Origin: Ligula intestinalis
Lineage: Eukaryota; Platyhelminthes; Cestoda; Diphyllobothriidea; Diphyllobothriidae
Direction of reading: 5' to 3'
DNA: 64,000 nucleotides
NCBI GenBank assembly: GCA_036362985.1
Contig: JAYGXS010000005.1
Coordinates: 53,269,150-53,333,149 of the forward strand
Position numbers and translations under genes: made by a program. Position 1 is the first letter of the stretch. Each line of letters begins with the position of its first letter. The notes under the pieces were generated by a model, which was not told the DNA's origin, ran no database searches, and saw only the letters and a program-made list of their open reading frames with translations. Positions 1-11,124 of this stretch are shown here, one piece after another.

Positions 1-514
1 TTATTCGTGCCGCAACGTACGTAGACAGTTTTCAAATACAGAAATGTATCTCGGCTTATTCCTAATGCGTCTTTTCTTCCTTGAGGTTATCACTGGATGA
101 CTCTCAGATGTAATCATCATAGTTCTATCTGGAAATAAATTGTCTAAGATTAAGTTCACCACCGTTGAATTGAAGGATTAGTTGCCAATATGTGAGCTCC
201 GGATCCTTTTCATCTGCATATGAGGGATGCCTTTAATGGATCCATCCCACGTCAGCTTTGGTCACCAGTGCCAGCAGTAGCCAATATTAACTTAACATAC
301 AACCTTACAGTTGGTCCTCCTTGTTGAGTTTTCGTCATTCAACGACCTTAATTAAATAATGGAAGAATGTGTGTAAGCATCGTTAGCCTGATTTGTAGAG
401 CCAACTGGTTCTACTTTCACGAGCGTTCTTCTCGTGGAACTAGACACGGAAGTAGTCAGTTATTTTACCGAAATGATTAGTTCTTCTTAGTCACCATTGT
501 GTACTTCAAACAAT

Positions 515-695
515 GTGCTGTTCCGTAATGGAAGGCTACATACGAGCAGTAAGTTGGGTGGGTAAAATCAATCAACGTGTGATTAAATTCACTGATCATG
601 GTGAGCCGCGTAGCTCAATGGTAGAGCGTTGGCTGCCACAACGTCTTCACTGGTGTGAGGGTTCGACTGCCATCGAGGTTGCGAAATTCTTACCT
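515..695 (+). repeat. tRNA-derived SINE, family 2
   Basis: A Pol III A-box-like stretch (TAGCTCAATGGTAGAGCG) and a B-box-like GGGTTCGACTGCC are visible. They are preceded by a leader, GTGGGTAAAATCAATC, that recurs in reverse complement at 5.9-6.2 kb, 35.7-35.9 kb and 36.0-36.2 kb. The conserved leader and the irregular acceptor stem argue for a SINE head rather than a working tRNA gene. This copy is degenerate in its anticodon arm. Confidence 0.65.
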
Positions 696-1430
696 CTGCG
701 TCAGGTGAATAATCCAAGAGAATAATGCACAGAGGACGAGAAAAATTCATTGCATGAAAAGGGCTATTGTATAAACGGATGAACAGGAACAAAAAGTGAA
801 CGAAACTCTCTACGTTCATGTGACAGACTAAGAGGTATGCCTTACCCGTTGCTTTTGGGACTAAGGAGAAAAAAGTTCTACTGCATACTGTTTCTGGTCC
901 AGAGGGGCTTTGCCACACACGGCGTTGCAACAGACCTCTCACCTCTGTAGTGACTTTTTTATAACCACATGACCCTTTTTTTAGCCTCATCATACAATTT
1001 CACCATACATTTAATCGCTATGACCTAATAGTGGTTATACGTTTTGGCAAACAGTCCCTTGCCAGTAGAAAAAAAGCAACGTATGATGCCCTAGCATCTA
1101 ATTCTTTCAAGAGGCGACTCTAATTAAATTTGAGTTGACCATGCTCTTACGAGGAATTTAGAAAAGATGCGTTTTTTACCCTTGTCGTCGAAGACTGCGA
1201 GCAGAAGTTTTATAAAGCCACTTACGGGATAGTTTGCATTCTGCCAAAGTACAAATAGAAGTAGGTCGCATGCTCTGTTTTGTTTTAATATGCATCTTAG
1301 TGACAACTCTGGGCACTGGTTCTGGAATTGTAGCACGTCCTCCGGTGGGACGAGGAAACGGGCGCAGCCTGTACTACACATGTTTCTGCGAAACATTCCA
1401 TTGAAAAGGGGGTTAAGGTTGGGGTAACAA
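696..1430. other. non-coding, no recognised feature
   Basis: Only short chance ORFs without recognisable domains are present. I see no splice-bounded exon and no repeat that I could match elsewhere in the window. Confidence 0.4.
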
Positions 1431-1439
1431 TAATATCAA

Positions 1440-1640
1440 GATTAGAGTTGAGATAGGAGTTATGCAGATAGTATTGCCGGCAAAGACAAGGGAGACCTGA
1501 ATAACCATTTCTGGCTTATTAGCCGTCGTAAGCCAGTCATATTCAGACCAAAAAGGTGCCCCAATCGAACCTCTGACTCGTGGCCTCAATTGATCAGCGT
1601 CAAACGTCCTAACCATTGAGCCAAGAGCCCGTTTTCTCGC
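1440..1640 (-). repeat. tRNA-derived SINE, family 1 (hammerhead SINE)
   Basis: On the minus strand a tRNA-like head (GGCTCAATGGTTAGGACG, then the B box GAGGTTCGATTGG) is followed by the family body: a decayed hammerhead-like segment and the tail CTTGTCTTTGCCGGCAATA. The same order occurs in the copies near 13.5, 37.0 and 58.6 kb. This copy stops after ACTATCTGC without the terminal module seen in others. Confidence 0.75.
1494..1538 (-). ncRNA. decayed hammerhead-like motif in SINE-1
   Basis: On the minus strand this reads GACTGG, CTTACGA (expected CTGACGA), a GGCT/AGCC hairpin, GAAA, then a damaged helix III. The core G5 is changed, so it should be inactive. It is recorded as part of the family alignment. 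Confidence 0.35.
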
Positions 1641-1670
1641 CGGCTTAGGTGAGGGGATATTGACTTTCGT

Positions 1671-1835
1671 GGATGAGCCTTTACCTGACCGCTAACGGAA
1701 TTCATCTGTCCCCATTGTCTTAGCCGGCAGTACTATCTGCCTACCAGCAGCTGTTACGGCTCTCAGGGCCTCTGTCGACGCCCAAGGCAGAGCAGGACAG
1801 ATGAGTTCCGTTAGCGGTCAGGTCAATCTTCATCC
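1671..1835. mobile_element. fold-back element with about 41-bp inverted arms
   Basis: The left arm 1671-1711 and right arm 1795-1835 are near-perfect reverse complements, sharing a core of about 29 bases around GACCGCTAACGGAA. The interior carries a + strand fragment of the SINE-1 tail (GCCGGCAGTACTATCTGCC). The same arm module (GATGAACGTTCACTGACCGC) occurs at 13471, at 13719 in inverse orientation, and at 36863. It is either a MITE/fold-back element or two SINE tails that met head to head. Confidence 0.6.
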
Positions 1836-1845
1836 GCGATTGGGG

Positions 1846-3229
1846 TTACGTGAAGATTTAAGTCCAGGTTAGAGTGCAACCTGGAATATAGAAAGGTCTA
1901 CCCTCGCTGGGATTCGGCACAAGGCCGTTTGTGTTACGAGGAATGTTACTATTCTAGTTTCCTGTTAGGGAGCAGCATATGCAACAGTAGTTTATGTAGT
2001 GCACCTCATTAATCCCTAGTCCCAGCACTTTGTACTACGAAAACGGTGGTCATAAGGTGTTATGGATGGGAAAATAGGATAGACAGTGGAATATATTTAA
2101 TAATTTCACTACTGCTCTACTGTTGTTGACTTATGTCACTTCCGTGGCCGACCCTGACACCAGGTGATGATCACACTTTGCCCCCACGCCCCAGTGACAG
2201 TCGTTCGCTGTGCACAAATAGCAGCAATTATACCCCTACGCATCTTCCATCTGATCAACCCCACAACCTAACCCAATTACCCCCCCCCCTACCCCTCCTC
2301 CCCTCCCCGGACGCACAAACCTCTATAGGCCGACCTCGCCATGTGGGCGACGCGTAAACGATGAATTGTAATTAGACTACACTATTTAACCCTGTCCATC
2401 TGTATAGTTTTAATTACCCTGCAAATGTTCTGGCCTGACACTGATTTGCTGAAAACATATGTTTGCGAATCTTGACTTCTCAACTTATATCTGTGGGTTT
2501 TTCCAATCAGTATGATCGTTTAACGTATCGCGGAAAAACCCGACCAACAAATTGCAGGTTTCTTGAAATTCCTGGAACATAGAAATCTTGGTTAGGAGGC
2601 CGTCTACTTCAGCTTACATGAGGTCCAACTTGCCGTTCTGGAGTTAGCTACGTATAGTCCGCAGCACAAAGCGCCGTGCGTACCTTCCATTTACGTGTGA
2701 AACAACTTACTCCCAGTGGCCGCGGGAAACAAATCCGAATGCATTGTTTCACTTTACAATTACTTCTGAAAATTTCCTTCCTTGCCTATCCTATTCTCCG
2801 ACCCCCAGAAACCGTATAAGCACTGTTTTCTTTGGACAAAATGCTGGGGCTAGTGGTATCTGAAATGCACTACATAAACTATATTTGCCGAAGCATATAA
2901 GCAAATCCTATCCTGTGGCGTATACTGACCTTGCTTGTTTAAGTTCTTTATGTTTAGACGTGCCTTTAGTGCTTTGCAATGAAATAGTGATAGAGAGTTA
3001 ATTTTTAGGAGCCTAATATTGTGACAATGCGAACGATTGATTGAGGGAGGCTGAACAATGCAAGGTTCAGTATTCGTTCGAACTTTACAGCTTAATCACA
3101 GAGTTGAATTTTAGACTGGTTTCTGCTGTAAGTTGCAGGTATTATAGCAGGCTTTTCGCAAAAAACATTTAAAATTAGAGTACTATCTAAGTGTGCATTG
3201 TAAAAATGCATTGATTTCCTGGGTATATA
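1846..3229. other. non-coding, upstream of the first visible CDC14 exon
   Basis: A C-rich stretch lies at 2270-2310, and the rest is AT-rich unique-looking DNA. I looked for an earlier CDC14 exon ending one base into a codon with a donor and did not find one. Earlier exons are probably outside the window. Confidence 0.4.
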
Positions 3230-3395
3230 AACTCGCTGTGAATTTCTGGAAGCAATGCACTCCGAGGAGGCATGCATTAACAGGCATATCGATTTGGACG
3301 CCAAATATAATTACCTCAAGGCCGAGTTCAACGCGCGCGACCAACCACGGCGAAGTGACGAAACGCATGTAACGCCTACTGGCACAGACTGACAT
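3230..3395 (+). pseudogene. Penelope-like element, protein C-terminus fragment
   Basis: A + strand frame reads TRCEFLEAMHS followed by INRHIDLDAKYNYLKAEF. This is the characteristic end of PLE proteins, just after the GIY-YIG endonuclease domain (usual motif REFLEAWHS ... INRHIDLD). Only about 50 codons remain. No RT or GIY core lies upstream, so it is a severely truncated relic. It sits in the intron just before the first visible CDC14 exon. Related relics are at 5.5 kb (+) and 16.3 kb (-). It could not encode a functional protein. Confidence 0.7.
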
Positions 3396-3647
3396 AATCC
3401 TACCAATCGGTGTGCACATCAGATGATAATTGATTTTTCTGCACGTTAAAAATTTTACATATGTACAAATTTTCTCAGGTGTGAAGACGACTGGCGGACC
3501 TTGCTCAAAATAAGCACTTTTTATCTTAATTTAATATCTTGCGATGACCGTATTTAAATACAAACAAAACTACAACAATATTTGTTGTGACTTTATTAAA
3601 AGACTGCTCGCTTTCATGGTGCCTTTTACAAAACAACTCTCTTGTAG

Positions 3648-3878
3648 GTTATCCTGTACATTCCCCCGAATACTACCTTCCCTACTTCCACAAAAATGGC
3701 GTCTCCACGGTGATTCGGCTAAACAAGAAAATTTATGACGCCAAAAGGTTCATCGACGCAGGCATTCAACACTACGACCTTTTCTTTCCCGATGGTAGCG
3801 TCCCTCCCGACTCCATCATGCGTCAGTTTTTGGATATTTGTGAAAAATCTCCCGGGGCAATCGCTGTCCACTGCAAAG
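3648..3878 (+). CDS. CDC14: CDC14 dual-specificity phosphatase, internal exon (substrate half, catalytic Cys)
   Basis: This internal exon encodes about 77 residues starting [14 protein letters not shown]. It continues through [14 protein letters not shown] and [13 protein letters not shown], and ends AIAVHCK. It matches the catalytic half of CDC14 phosphatases, which reverse Cdk phosphorylation at Ser-Pro sites in mitotic exit, cytokinesis and ciliary biology. The Asp in FFPDG corresponds to the family's general acid, and the Cys in HCK (codon 3872-3874) is the nucleophile. The acceptor is CTCTCTTGTAG (AG 3646-3647). The donor is GTACGG at 3879. The exon begins with two bases of a codon and leaves one base (g), in phase with the next exon. 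Reading past the donor runs into a stop, as expected for an intron. Preceding exons are not in the window. Identification by recognition is strong; the vertebrate paralogue (A or B) cannot be assigned. Confidence 0.95.
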
Positions 3879-5430
3879 GTACGGTAAAGCAGCGAGTCTT
3901 CTTTTCGTTTTACTTAAAAATTAGGTGTGTCTCTCCATAATTGTGTGTTCAAAAAGTGTGTGCGCTAACGACCAAAAGCCAATCCTTGTTTGGGCTTGGC
4001 ATGGGCTTTTTACTGCTCCCGCACGACCCGTGTTTTTTTATTTCTGACAGCAGGTTTACGACTTCCTAAGGAAGGGCTCAGTTCGAAGATGATTTTAAGC
4101 CCATATTGTCCATGGCAAGAGACACGTGCAGAGGTGTGCGCACATACCTGAACCCAGCCGAATGTTTTTTTTCCAGTTTTTGTAGAAGGGTCACAGTCAC
4201 ATGATACTGGTATTCGCTGATGCGACGACCCGAATATAAATCGACAGAATCCTGGTCTTCTGGCTGCCTTGGTTTCGCAATCTCAAGCTCCGCCGGCGAT
4301 AGCTAGCGTAACGACCAGCCTTTATTTGTAAATAATTTTTATCAAAACTCGAAAGGTCCTGATTTGTATCCTTAGGCTTCTCATCTTATGTATGGTTAAA
4401 GTGGGAATCACAGACAAGATATGATTGGCCTTCCAATGCTTTATTGATTCTCTGGAAGGAGGGCAACCATAACTTTCAACCAATAGAAACTGTAGGCAAG
4501 AATATTTTAAGTACTATGATCTGAAGGCTTCACCACTTAGCGCAAATTTCCTTTACAATCAATAGTGTGCTGGTGGCTGTGATCTCTAAACTGTCATCGG
4601 TAAACACGAATCAACAAAAAATTGAGAGAGAAAAAAATTATTCCTGAGCTAAAGTAGGCTAGCATATATGGGTTAGGGCAGGGAGCAAATAAAGATTTTA
4701 TTTGGAAAGCTTCTGCTTACTGTTTAGTAATCCTTTATGTATATTCGGCTCCCTTCATTGGCAAAATTACGTACGTAAAAATCGAGCGCATTTGTTGGTT
4801 TAATAGACTGACATATGGTATGATGTACAATGTCTTCACTTAAATATCAGCTAAAAGGGGTAATTTGTCTCAATTTTCTTGTTCCAGCTCAAATATTTGC
4901 AGGGTTTATCAGTGTGGCCTCAAATTTAGAACTTAAACAGTAAAGTTTAGATTTGAAAGAATTTTAAATCAATTATTTTCATCATTTACAAATTTCCAAA
5001 TAAGTTTAATTTACTAGGATCCCGTCCGCTCCATAACACACATTTGGTTCTTTGTAATATTTGCAAAGGAACCTTTGCAATTCTCACTGCCAAGTCTGCG
5101 CAATGAACTTGGAATGGCGTTGTATCTCGCGTGCGGGTGACGCCCATACACGTTTCCGGCGTGGCCGATTTTGCCTGAACCTTGTTTCTTGTTAGTACTT
5201 TGTTGGGTCGGTCAGAAGGAGATTGATTTTTGCAGAATTACGTTCAACGTGCAATATATATATATATATATTAATCTTGCGGAAATCTATAGTGGTGCTG
5301 CACTTTTGATGTGATAAGTCTGAGTGCACTTGTCAAAACGTTAAAAAAGATAACTTTGGGCCTGAACATCAATTAGCGGTCACAAGACGAGACCACTTAT
5401 TCCAGGTGGCCATGCACACACTGGAAACCA
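3879..5430. other. CDC14 intron, first part
   Basis: AT-rich intron sequence with no other exon that I recognise. A short (AT)n run lies near 5259-5272. Confidence 0.5.
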
Positions 5431-5439
5431 GTTGCGAAT

Positions 5440-5615
5440 TCGCTTGAGAAAATGCACAGATTGCTGGCACTTGCGTGAGCAGAAATGACCGCGAAATCCC
5501 GGAAACAATGCACTCAGCTGCGGCATGCGTCAACAAACGTATCGATTTGGATGCCACCTATAATCATCTCAAGGCTACATTTCAAAGCGCGCCGCCAACC
5601 ACGGCAGGATAACGA
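5440..5615 (+). pseudogene. Penelope-like element, protein C-terminus fragment
   Basis: The + strand frame reads ENAQIAGTCVSRNDREIPE and then CVNKRIDLDATYNHLKATF, with one in-frame stop just upstream. It aligns with the relics at 3.24 kb and 16.3 kb, sharing the spacing from the TMHS/AMHS segment to the R-IDLD motif. It is the post-GIY-YIG tail of a PLE protein. Only the last 55 or so codons are preserved. It lies in the same CDC14 intron and is a non-functional relic. Confidence 0.65.
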
Positions 5616-5934
5616 AATGAATGTATTGCCTATTGGTGTAGACTTCAGCTAGTTGAAGGATAGTTTGTAAGGCACGGTTAAGTAAGGTAATTGTTCCTGT
5701 ACATATCCCATCGTCTGACAAAGAGCTGGGGAATCAACATCAACAATTTCCGCATTAAAACTTACAATTTGCTATAGAAGTCTTTCGCTTCTCAATCAAA
5801 TATCTTGGGAAACCCGTATATCAAAGTGTAACATTCTTTAAGAAAATAAAGGTTGTGCTATATCTTTGCAATGTTTGACTCGTCAATAGAGTTGTCTTTT
5901 GCCAATGGAGCCGAGTCAGTATCTGAAATTCTAA

Positions 5935-6165
5935 GCTATTTCAGTATCTAGGAGGTTTTGCAGATTTGCTTGATTTCGTTTACCCAATTGTAAAAAAAAC
6001 TCGCGGCATTCGGCGGGATTTGAACCCGCATAGTCGGAAAGGCCTTTACGTGAAGCCAATGTCCTACCGGTTGAACTAAAAATACCCCGTCTAGTACCGT
6101 GATTTTAATCACACTTCAATCGATTTTGCCCACCCGAATTTACCGCTCTTATGGATTCCACCAAT
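5935..6165 (-). repeat. tRNA-derived SINE, family 2
   Basis: On the minus strand: the leader (GGATTCCA... GGGCAAAATCGA), a tRNA-like head, the B box GCGGGTTCAAATCCCGCC, the tail AGTTTTTTTTACAATTGGG, then GCAAATCTGC. The copies at 35.7, 36.0 and 18.9 kb share the B box and the tail. The A box is altered, so Pol III activity is doubtful. Confidence 0.75.
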
Positions 6166-6169
6166 ATCA

Positions 6170-7690
6170 GTTTTCAGCTTGTTCGACACGCAGTGGTGGT
6201 GATGGTTATAGTTTACTTGATTTCCCTTAGTTCGTATTGTGTTACACGGTACTGATTCATTGCTCACACCACTGAGGAGGATACAAGTGTAAGACAAAAA
6301 CCTGACCGGAGGCGACTGATCTGTATGAAAAAAACAAACACCCTGAAATGCAAAAAAAGATTGTTTATTTTCCAGTTTGTAAGACGGAGAGGGGTAGTTA
6401 GTTTGTAGGTCAAGTAATAAGAAAATTAAACTTAGTTGAGACGAGCCGACAAGCCTAAAAAACCTCAGATTTTCTAATTGCGAGCTAAACTATAAATAAT
6501 GTGGAAGAATCGGATGCGATAGTCTACATCCGAGGGCATACGTAAAACGTCTAGTAGAGGCAAATTCGCATTTGTAGGAGAAAGAAAGCTTGAAAGAAAA
6601 TACTACCTTTTCGCTTCACCGTCCCTTGGACTTACAAGCTATTTTCTGCATCCCTGAGGGTAAAACTTTCTCTTTAATTCATACAATACCATACGAATAC
6701 AATTAGTTTACCCATTTATGATTAATGACCCGGAAAATCAGAGTGAGTAATCTATATACGCTATTCGTTTGTCTTGGGACAAAAAATGACTCAGTTTCGC
6801 AAAACCGCAGTAAATACATACAATCGGGCCTGGCTGTCACCCAACTCCCCTGAAAAAGCGCATTAAAACAACGGCCAGAAAATAGGCTAGTTCGGATGAA
6901 ATATACGCAATGTTTCCTTGAGCCTTTTCGGAAGCAAACGAGCATTATTTTTAATCGAAAAATGGGAATTTTGTTCAATGTGAACGAAATTCAATAACAA
7001 ACATTCTCCTTCAGACTGAGTGTAATATCGGGTGGCTGGTCTCTGTTCTATCTCTCATCCACAAGCCATCACCTCCGAGCATGTATTGGCTCAACTATTT
7101 TATGAACCTCCTTGTCTTAAAGAGTAATATTCTACCCTGAATCTTCTCTCATGTACGCCTAACATTTTTGCGGAGATCAACTTTACATCTTTTAATCAAT
7201 GTGGCCATGTTCTATTTCGGTTCTGCATATATGTTTTATGGTTTTTGCGGTTAAGAATGCAGACGCAATTATGCATTGTAAGCGTTCGCGTTTATTTAAC
7301 TCGCCAGTTAAATGCTGCCCATTATTTGACCTGCCAGAATCGCCATAAAGAGGTTTGGCAAGCGCTGTTATGACATTTTGCATACCAGACACAGGAGTCA
7401 CATTACTCCACAATTATTGAGCAGACCCAATATTACCCCACAAGGCCGCTGAAGTGCCTATATTTTCATACTTGAAGCTTTTAATGGCTTTTGATTTTCC
7501 GCGAGCAGACAAAATGTAGTAAGTCTACAGGATGTTACCTAAATGAGGAAATTTGGAGATCGACATTTAAGTGGATGGTTTAACCCACGCATTTGAGTTT
7601 GTTTATTCGATTCATTGAATTGACCTGAGAAGCAAAATACTGTTTACTAGAAAATCGTTCTATCCTGATCAAATGTTTTGAAGGTAAATA
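6170..7690. other. CDC14 intron, no recognised feature
   Basis: AT-rich intronic DNA with no coding segment, tRNA-like sequence or strong repeat match to the rest of the window. Confidence 0.4.
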
Positions 7691-8534
7691 TGCGCAGAAT
7701 ATGTGCAAAGCCAACGTTTGCTGATATCCAAGGGATCTTGGAAGCTATGAAAATCGAGACCCAAGACTTCTTGCCTGTGCAAATTGAACTATAAAAGAAT
7801 ATTAATAAAACCGAAAACGTTTTAAGTATAACTTTCTAGAGACCGGTAAAAAAATTGTCTTTATTTTATGAACTTGAGGTAAGTTCAAGTATGGGATAAT
7901 GCATCTTCTTCAGGAAATGGAGAACGGACTCAATTAGAATAGTCCTATTTCGCAAATCTACCATGTCTAGTGGCATAAAATGTAGTAATGCACTTGTAAG
8001 GCTGTAAGTTGTTTAACCACTTCGAAAATAAGGATGATAAACAAGCATTTATGTGAGCATCCGAGGCATGCCGTCACTTTTCTCTCGCCAACCGTATGCA
8101 AAAAATGACCAAACATTTTTTAATGTGTAGTTAAGTATGAACGACTAAGAGCGCTTGAAACGGAACAAGTAGAAGATTTTCAATTTTTGCGTAATCGTCG
8201 TATCTATTCTGACACTCTGAAGTTCCTCTGCAATCTTAAAACGGGGCCTTAAAATAAGGATATAAACTAAAACTGTTAAATTATACACCGAAAATGGGGT
8301 TCTTTCACTTTCAGTAGAAAATGTTTTCCTGATTCTCAGGAAAGTCAAAAAACCGTTCAATTTTTGCGATTTTTATCTTAATGCAGATATTTTGCGTTTT
8401 TGTAAGAAGTTAGTTGTTATAGAAAACTTTGAAATTGATCGGAGGCATGTAAATATCTGTTGAAATATCGGCATCCCAAGCTATATATTTTACCATCCAT
8501 AAAGTCCTTTCAGAAATGATAATGTTTGTTGTGT

Positions 8535-8578
8535 AAATTTTCGAGTCTGGTTTCCCAACTTGTCAACTGCAAACTTCT
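8535..8578 (-). ncRNA. degenerate PLE-type hammerhead-like motif
   Basis: On the minus strand this reads GTTGACAAGTTGG, AAACCAGACTC and GAAAATTTACAC. It aligns with the intact CTGACGACGAGCTGG ... GAAAATTCAC form at 16.1 and 16.5 kb, but the CTGACGA core is mutated. Confidence 0.35.
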
Positions 8579-8759
8579 CGAGATCAGATGATTGAATGCG
8601 GATGATAACTCCTCCCTGTCAGCCCATCAGCCGCATAATGGCATGCGGTTGACAGTTTTCTCCCGTCTGCCCACATAAGTAAATGCAGGTGATGATCACC
8701 TCCGAGCATATAATCTTGTGTTAGTCATCTTTTTGTGTTATCTGTTTTCGCACAAATAT

Positions 8760-8792
8760 TATTTGTCTGACGACGAGCTGGGGACCCTGTTA
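8760..8792 (+). ncRNA. 5' half of PLE-type hammerhead-like motif
   Basis: TTTGT, CTGACGA and GAGCTGGGG are intact, but the sequence diverges before GAAA. The TTTGT would pair perfectly with the ACAAA that follows GAAAATTC in the copies at 16.1 and 16.5 kb, giving the inferred ancestral helix I. Confidence 0.35.
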
Positions 8793-9287
8793 AGTCCCGC
8801 GCCTGTTCCTTTTAGTTAGCACGAACGGTACCCAAGGCCCGTAAGAGGGAGAAAGCAGTCGGCCAGAGATAGTGTGTACTCAAAAAAGCGCCTTACAGCA
8901 AGTCGTTCACACATTGATGAAGGAATGCGAGAGACATAGTCGAGACAATGGACCAATCAGAAGTAAGTAGACAAGACTGGCCGCAGCGAGGCGTTCGCGA
9001 GAGGCATTTGCGTGTGTGACTCATCATGGAAATAGCGGCATTCCCAATAGAACCAGACTCCAAAATTCACACTCCAAACCTTATTCTTTCCTAAGAGACT
9101 TCCTCATTAATAAAATCATAAAAGCTGCCTTTTGTCGTGGATGTACATTTTTCTCGGCGATAAGTAGACATGTTTGGGTGATTTTAAAACCATGACAACT
9201 GATTAAGGAAATCTTAGTGTTTTCACATTTTTATTCTCTCTCTCCCTACCTGATCCTCATGGTTGCCTGGATTGTGACACTCTTCAG

Positions 9288-9690
9288 CTGGTCTCGGTCG
9301 GACGGGCACCTTGATCGCCTGTTACATGATGAAGCACTTTCGCTTTTCGGCGGCTGAAGCCATTGCCTGGGTTCGAATCTGCCGACCCGGCTCCATAATC
9401 GGCCGGCAGCAGAACTGGCTAGCTGACCGACAGGCCTGGTGCTGGATCGAGGGTGATTTGCTACGTCAGGCCAAGACCCAACAACCTGAGAAGACGCCCC
9501 TGCAGACTGATGGTGGTATCGTGGCTTCTGGTGGTGAAAGTATGACTGCTGTGAAGACGACCGCCAAATGGAACTACGAAAATGCCACTCCTACTTATAC
9601 CTTCGTCGTCAATGACCAGAATTCTTCATCAACGCGACCGACTGAGTTCCGAGCCGCTCTGAATAGCAATCAAACTGATAATTTGTCCTG
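9288..9690 (+). CDS. CDC14: CDC14 phosphatase, exon with P-loop remainder and end of catalytic domain
   Basis: With the single g carried from the previous exon this reads [15 protein letters not shown], completing the signature [11 protein letters not shown] in which Cys and Arg form the phosphate-binding loop. It continues [20 protein letters not shown] and [13 protein letters not shown], matching the end of the CDC14 catalytic core. After residue 60 or so comes a polar linker rich in Thr, Ser and Asn ([18 protein letters not shown]), as expected for the disordered tail. The acceptor is ACTCTTCAG (AG 9286-9287). The best donor is GTATGG at 9691, after TCCTG. Exon length is 403 and it ends two bases into a codon, which does not fit the next recognised exon at 24415. 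Catalytic assignment is very strong; the 3' boundary is less so. Confidence 0.93.
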
Positions 9691-10330
9691 GTATGGCTTG
9701 ATTTATGTTAGCATTTGTTTTTTTTGTCGATAAAAGGCAGTGTTTCGCGTCATTTTTGGGCGCAGGATTTAAAGCCAATTAGGAGGACGTGGGTTGATGC
9801 TTTAAAAATTTATCCACATGTATTTGTTTGAAGATTATTTTCTTTGGGATATAAAGTTAAATTTAATTAGTGAATTTTCGAGTCTTATGCCCTATCTCGC
9901 CTTCGGACTAACAATTAATGTGCAATGAACAACTAAAAATTTCAACCGTGCGGGAAAAATCAATAGTTATATGGGGTGAGACCTGATTGGTTTGTGGGGC
10001 ATCAGTCAGTCTGTGTTGTTCGGCCTTCGTCTTTTCCATCGTTCATTGACGTGTTTATCGACACCATCTAACTATTTGGGGCAGTTGTTGCATGAACTGC
10101 GCCAAGAAATTCTCGGCCGGCTAATACTGCGACTGGTTAAGCCGATTCTAGCGCCCTCATACTCCTTAACATTTGTAGTGCGTATTGTTTAATCGAAGGC
10201 TAGATCATAGACAGCCATCTTGTTTGCTATCTGTTGTTCTCTATAACCCAATAGATCCTCGGTCGGTATCGACGAGGATTCATCATTGTCTGTTTTAGCA
10301 GCTATCTCGGGGGGCTGATCTGAAGGCCTA
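9691..10330. other. start of about 14.7-kb CDC14 intron interval
   Basis: No exon with good splice sites was recognised. The splice-phase mismatch between 9690 and 24415 implies that a missed exon lies somewhere in 9691-24414, possibly inside the 400-N gap. Confidence 0.4.
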
Positions 10331-10334
10331 ATAC

Positions 10335-10990
10335 ACACACAGGGCTGACTGCGGTATCCAAGTTAATTTTTCAATTGGCAAACCTCCAAGCCGCGGCTTT
10401 TTGCGCACTGTGATGGCATCCAGCACGCCAGGTTGATTATAGAGAAGATCGACCTCACTCTCTCCCCCACCACCAGCAACAAAGCACCGCGTAGCTGATC
10501 GGTTGCCTGAAGTGGGATGGGCGCAGTGGTTGACAGGGCCGGAAAACCCGTGTTCGCGTGCCACAGCACGACCTGACCCCCTTGACACATACACCAGGAT
10601 TCACAGGCGAACATTATACTACACTGCCACCTGACGCATTTATCAGCCACATAGTGTGTGTTGGGCGCAAAGTGGCTAATGAGTGACACTGGGAGTCAGG
10701 GGCGCCGGTTCCTTCCAATCCCTGTCTCTCCCCACAAGATAGGGTTTCAACGACTGTTGATTGAAGTGAACTTAGTAACGGACTATGAATAGATCGTCGT
10801 CTACGTTTCAATATTTTTTGTGCGTGCGAGCGAGTGACGTTGACACGTCTGTCTATTGATCATTTGCCTGCCATATTGGCAGTTCGACCGTCGTTGCTGA
10901 CGAAGCCCATCATGGAAAGGTTGTCGAAGGGATGGTGATTCGCGAGGGCATTCGTTTATAGCGACAGAGGACTTTCACATAGCCTACTGC
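10335..10990. repeat. dispersed repeat shared with 56.2-56.8 kb and 59.7-60.1 kb
   Basis: Segment 10335-10600 (GGGCTGACTGCGGTATCCAAG ... AACCTCCAAGCCGCGGCTTT ... CTCTCTCCCCCACCACC) matches 56538-56800. A second segment near 10880 (GCAGTTCGACCGTCG) matches 56190. The two segments are in the opposite order in the two copies, which suggests tandem copies broken at different places. No coding capacity is convincing. Confidence 0.6.
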
Positions 10991-11124
10991 ACTCTGCGCT
11001 CACTCACCTACGGGTTCAGTGTACGGACAGGATCAAAAATACCAGAACTGACGTTGAACACGGACTGTTGCCATGACAGCCACTCTCCTGGTCAGTGCAC
11101 AATGGATCAGAATTTTATACAATG

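Larger units (their letters stand above)
7690..9210 (+). repeat. dispersed repeat, unit shared with 46.8-47.6 kb
   Basis: The start (about 7700-7815, containing AACGTTTGCTGATATCCAAG) matches 46785-46890. The end (about 9135-9195, containing TTTTTCTCGGCGATAAGT) matches 47580-47640, in the same orientation and order. Within this copy lies an inverted pair of PLE-type hammerhead-like motifs (8535-8578 minus, 8767-8790 plus). The nature of the repeat is unclear. It may be a non-coding PLE terminal structure. Confidence 0.5.

Noticed and set aside
600..690. Possible functional tRNA gene
   Set aside because: A and B boxes are present, but the arms pair poorly and the flanking leader recurs in four other places, so it is a SINE head.
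589..993. 134-residue minus-strand ORF
   Set aside because: No domain, no splice context, and it overlaps the SINE-2 head.
9040..9095. Further hammerhead near AACCAGACTCCAAAATTCACA
   Set aside because: Only the 3' half resembles the PLE-type motif; no CTGANGA precedes it.
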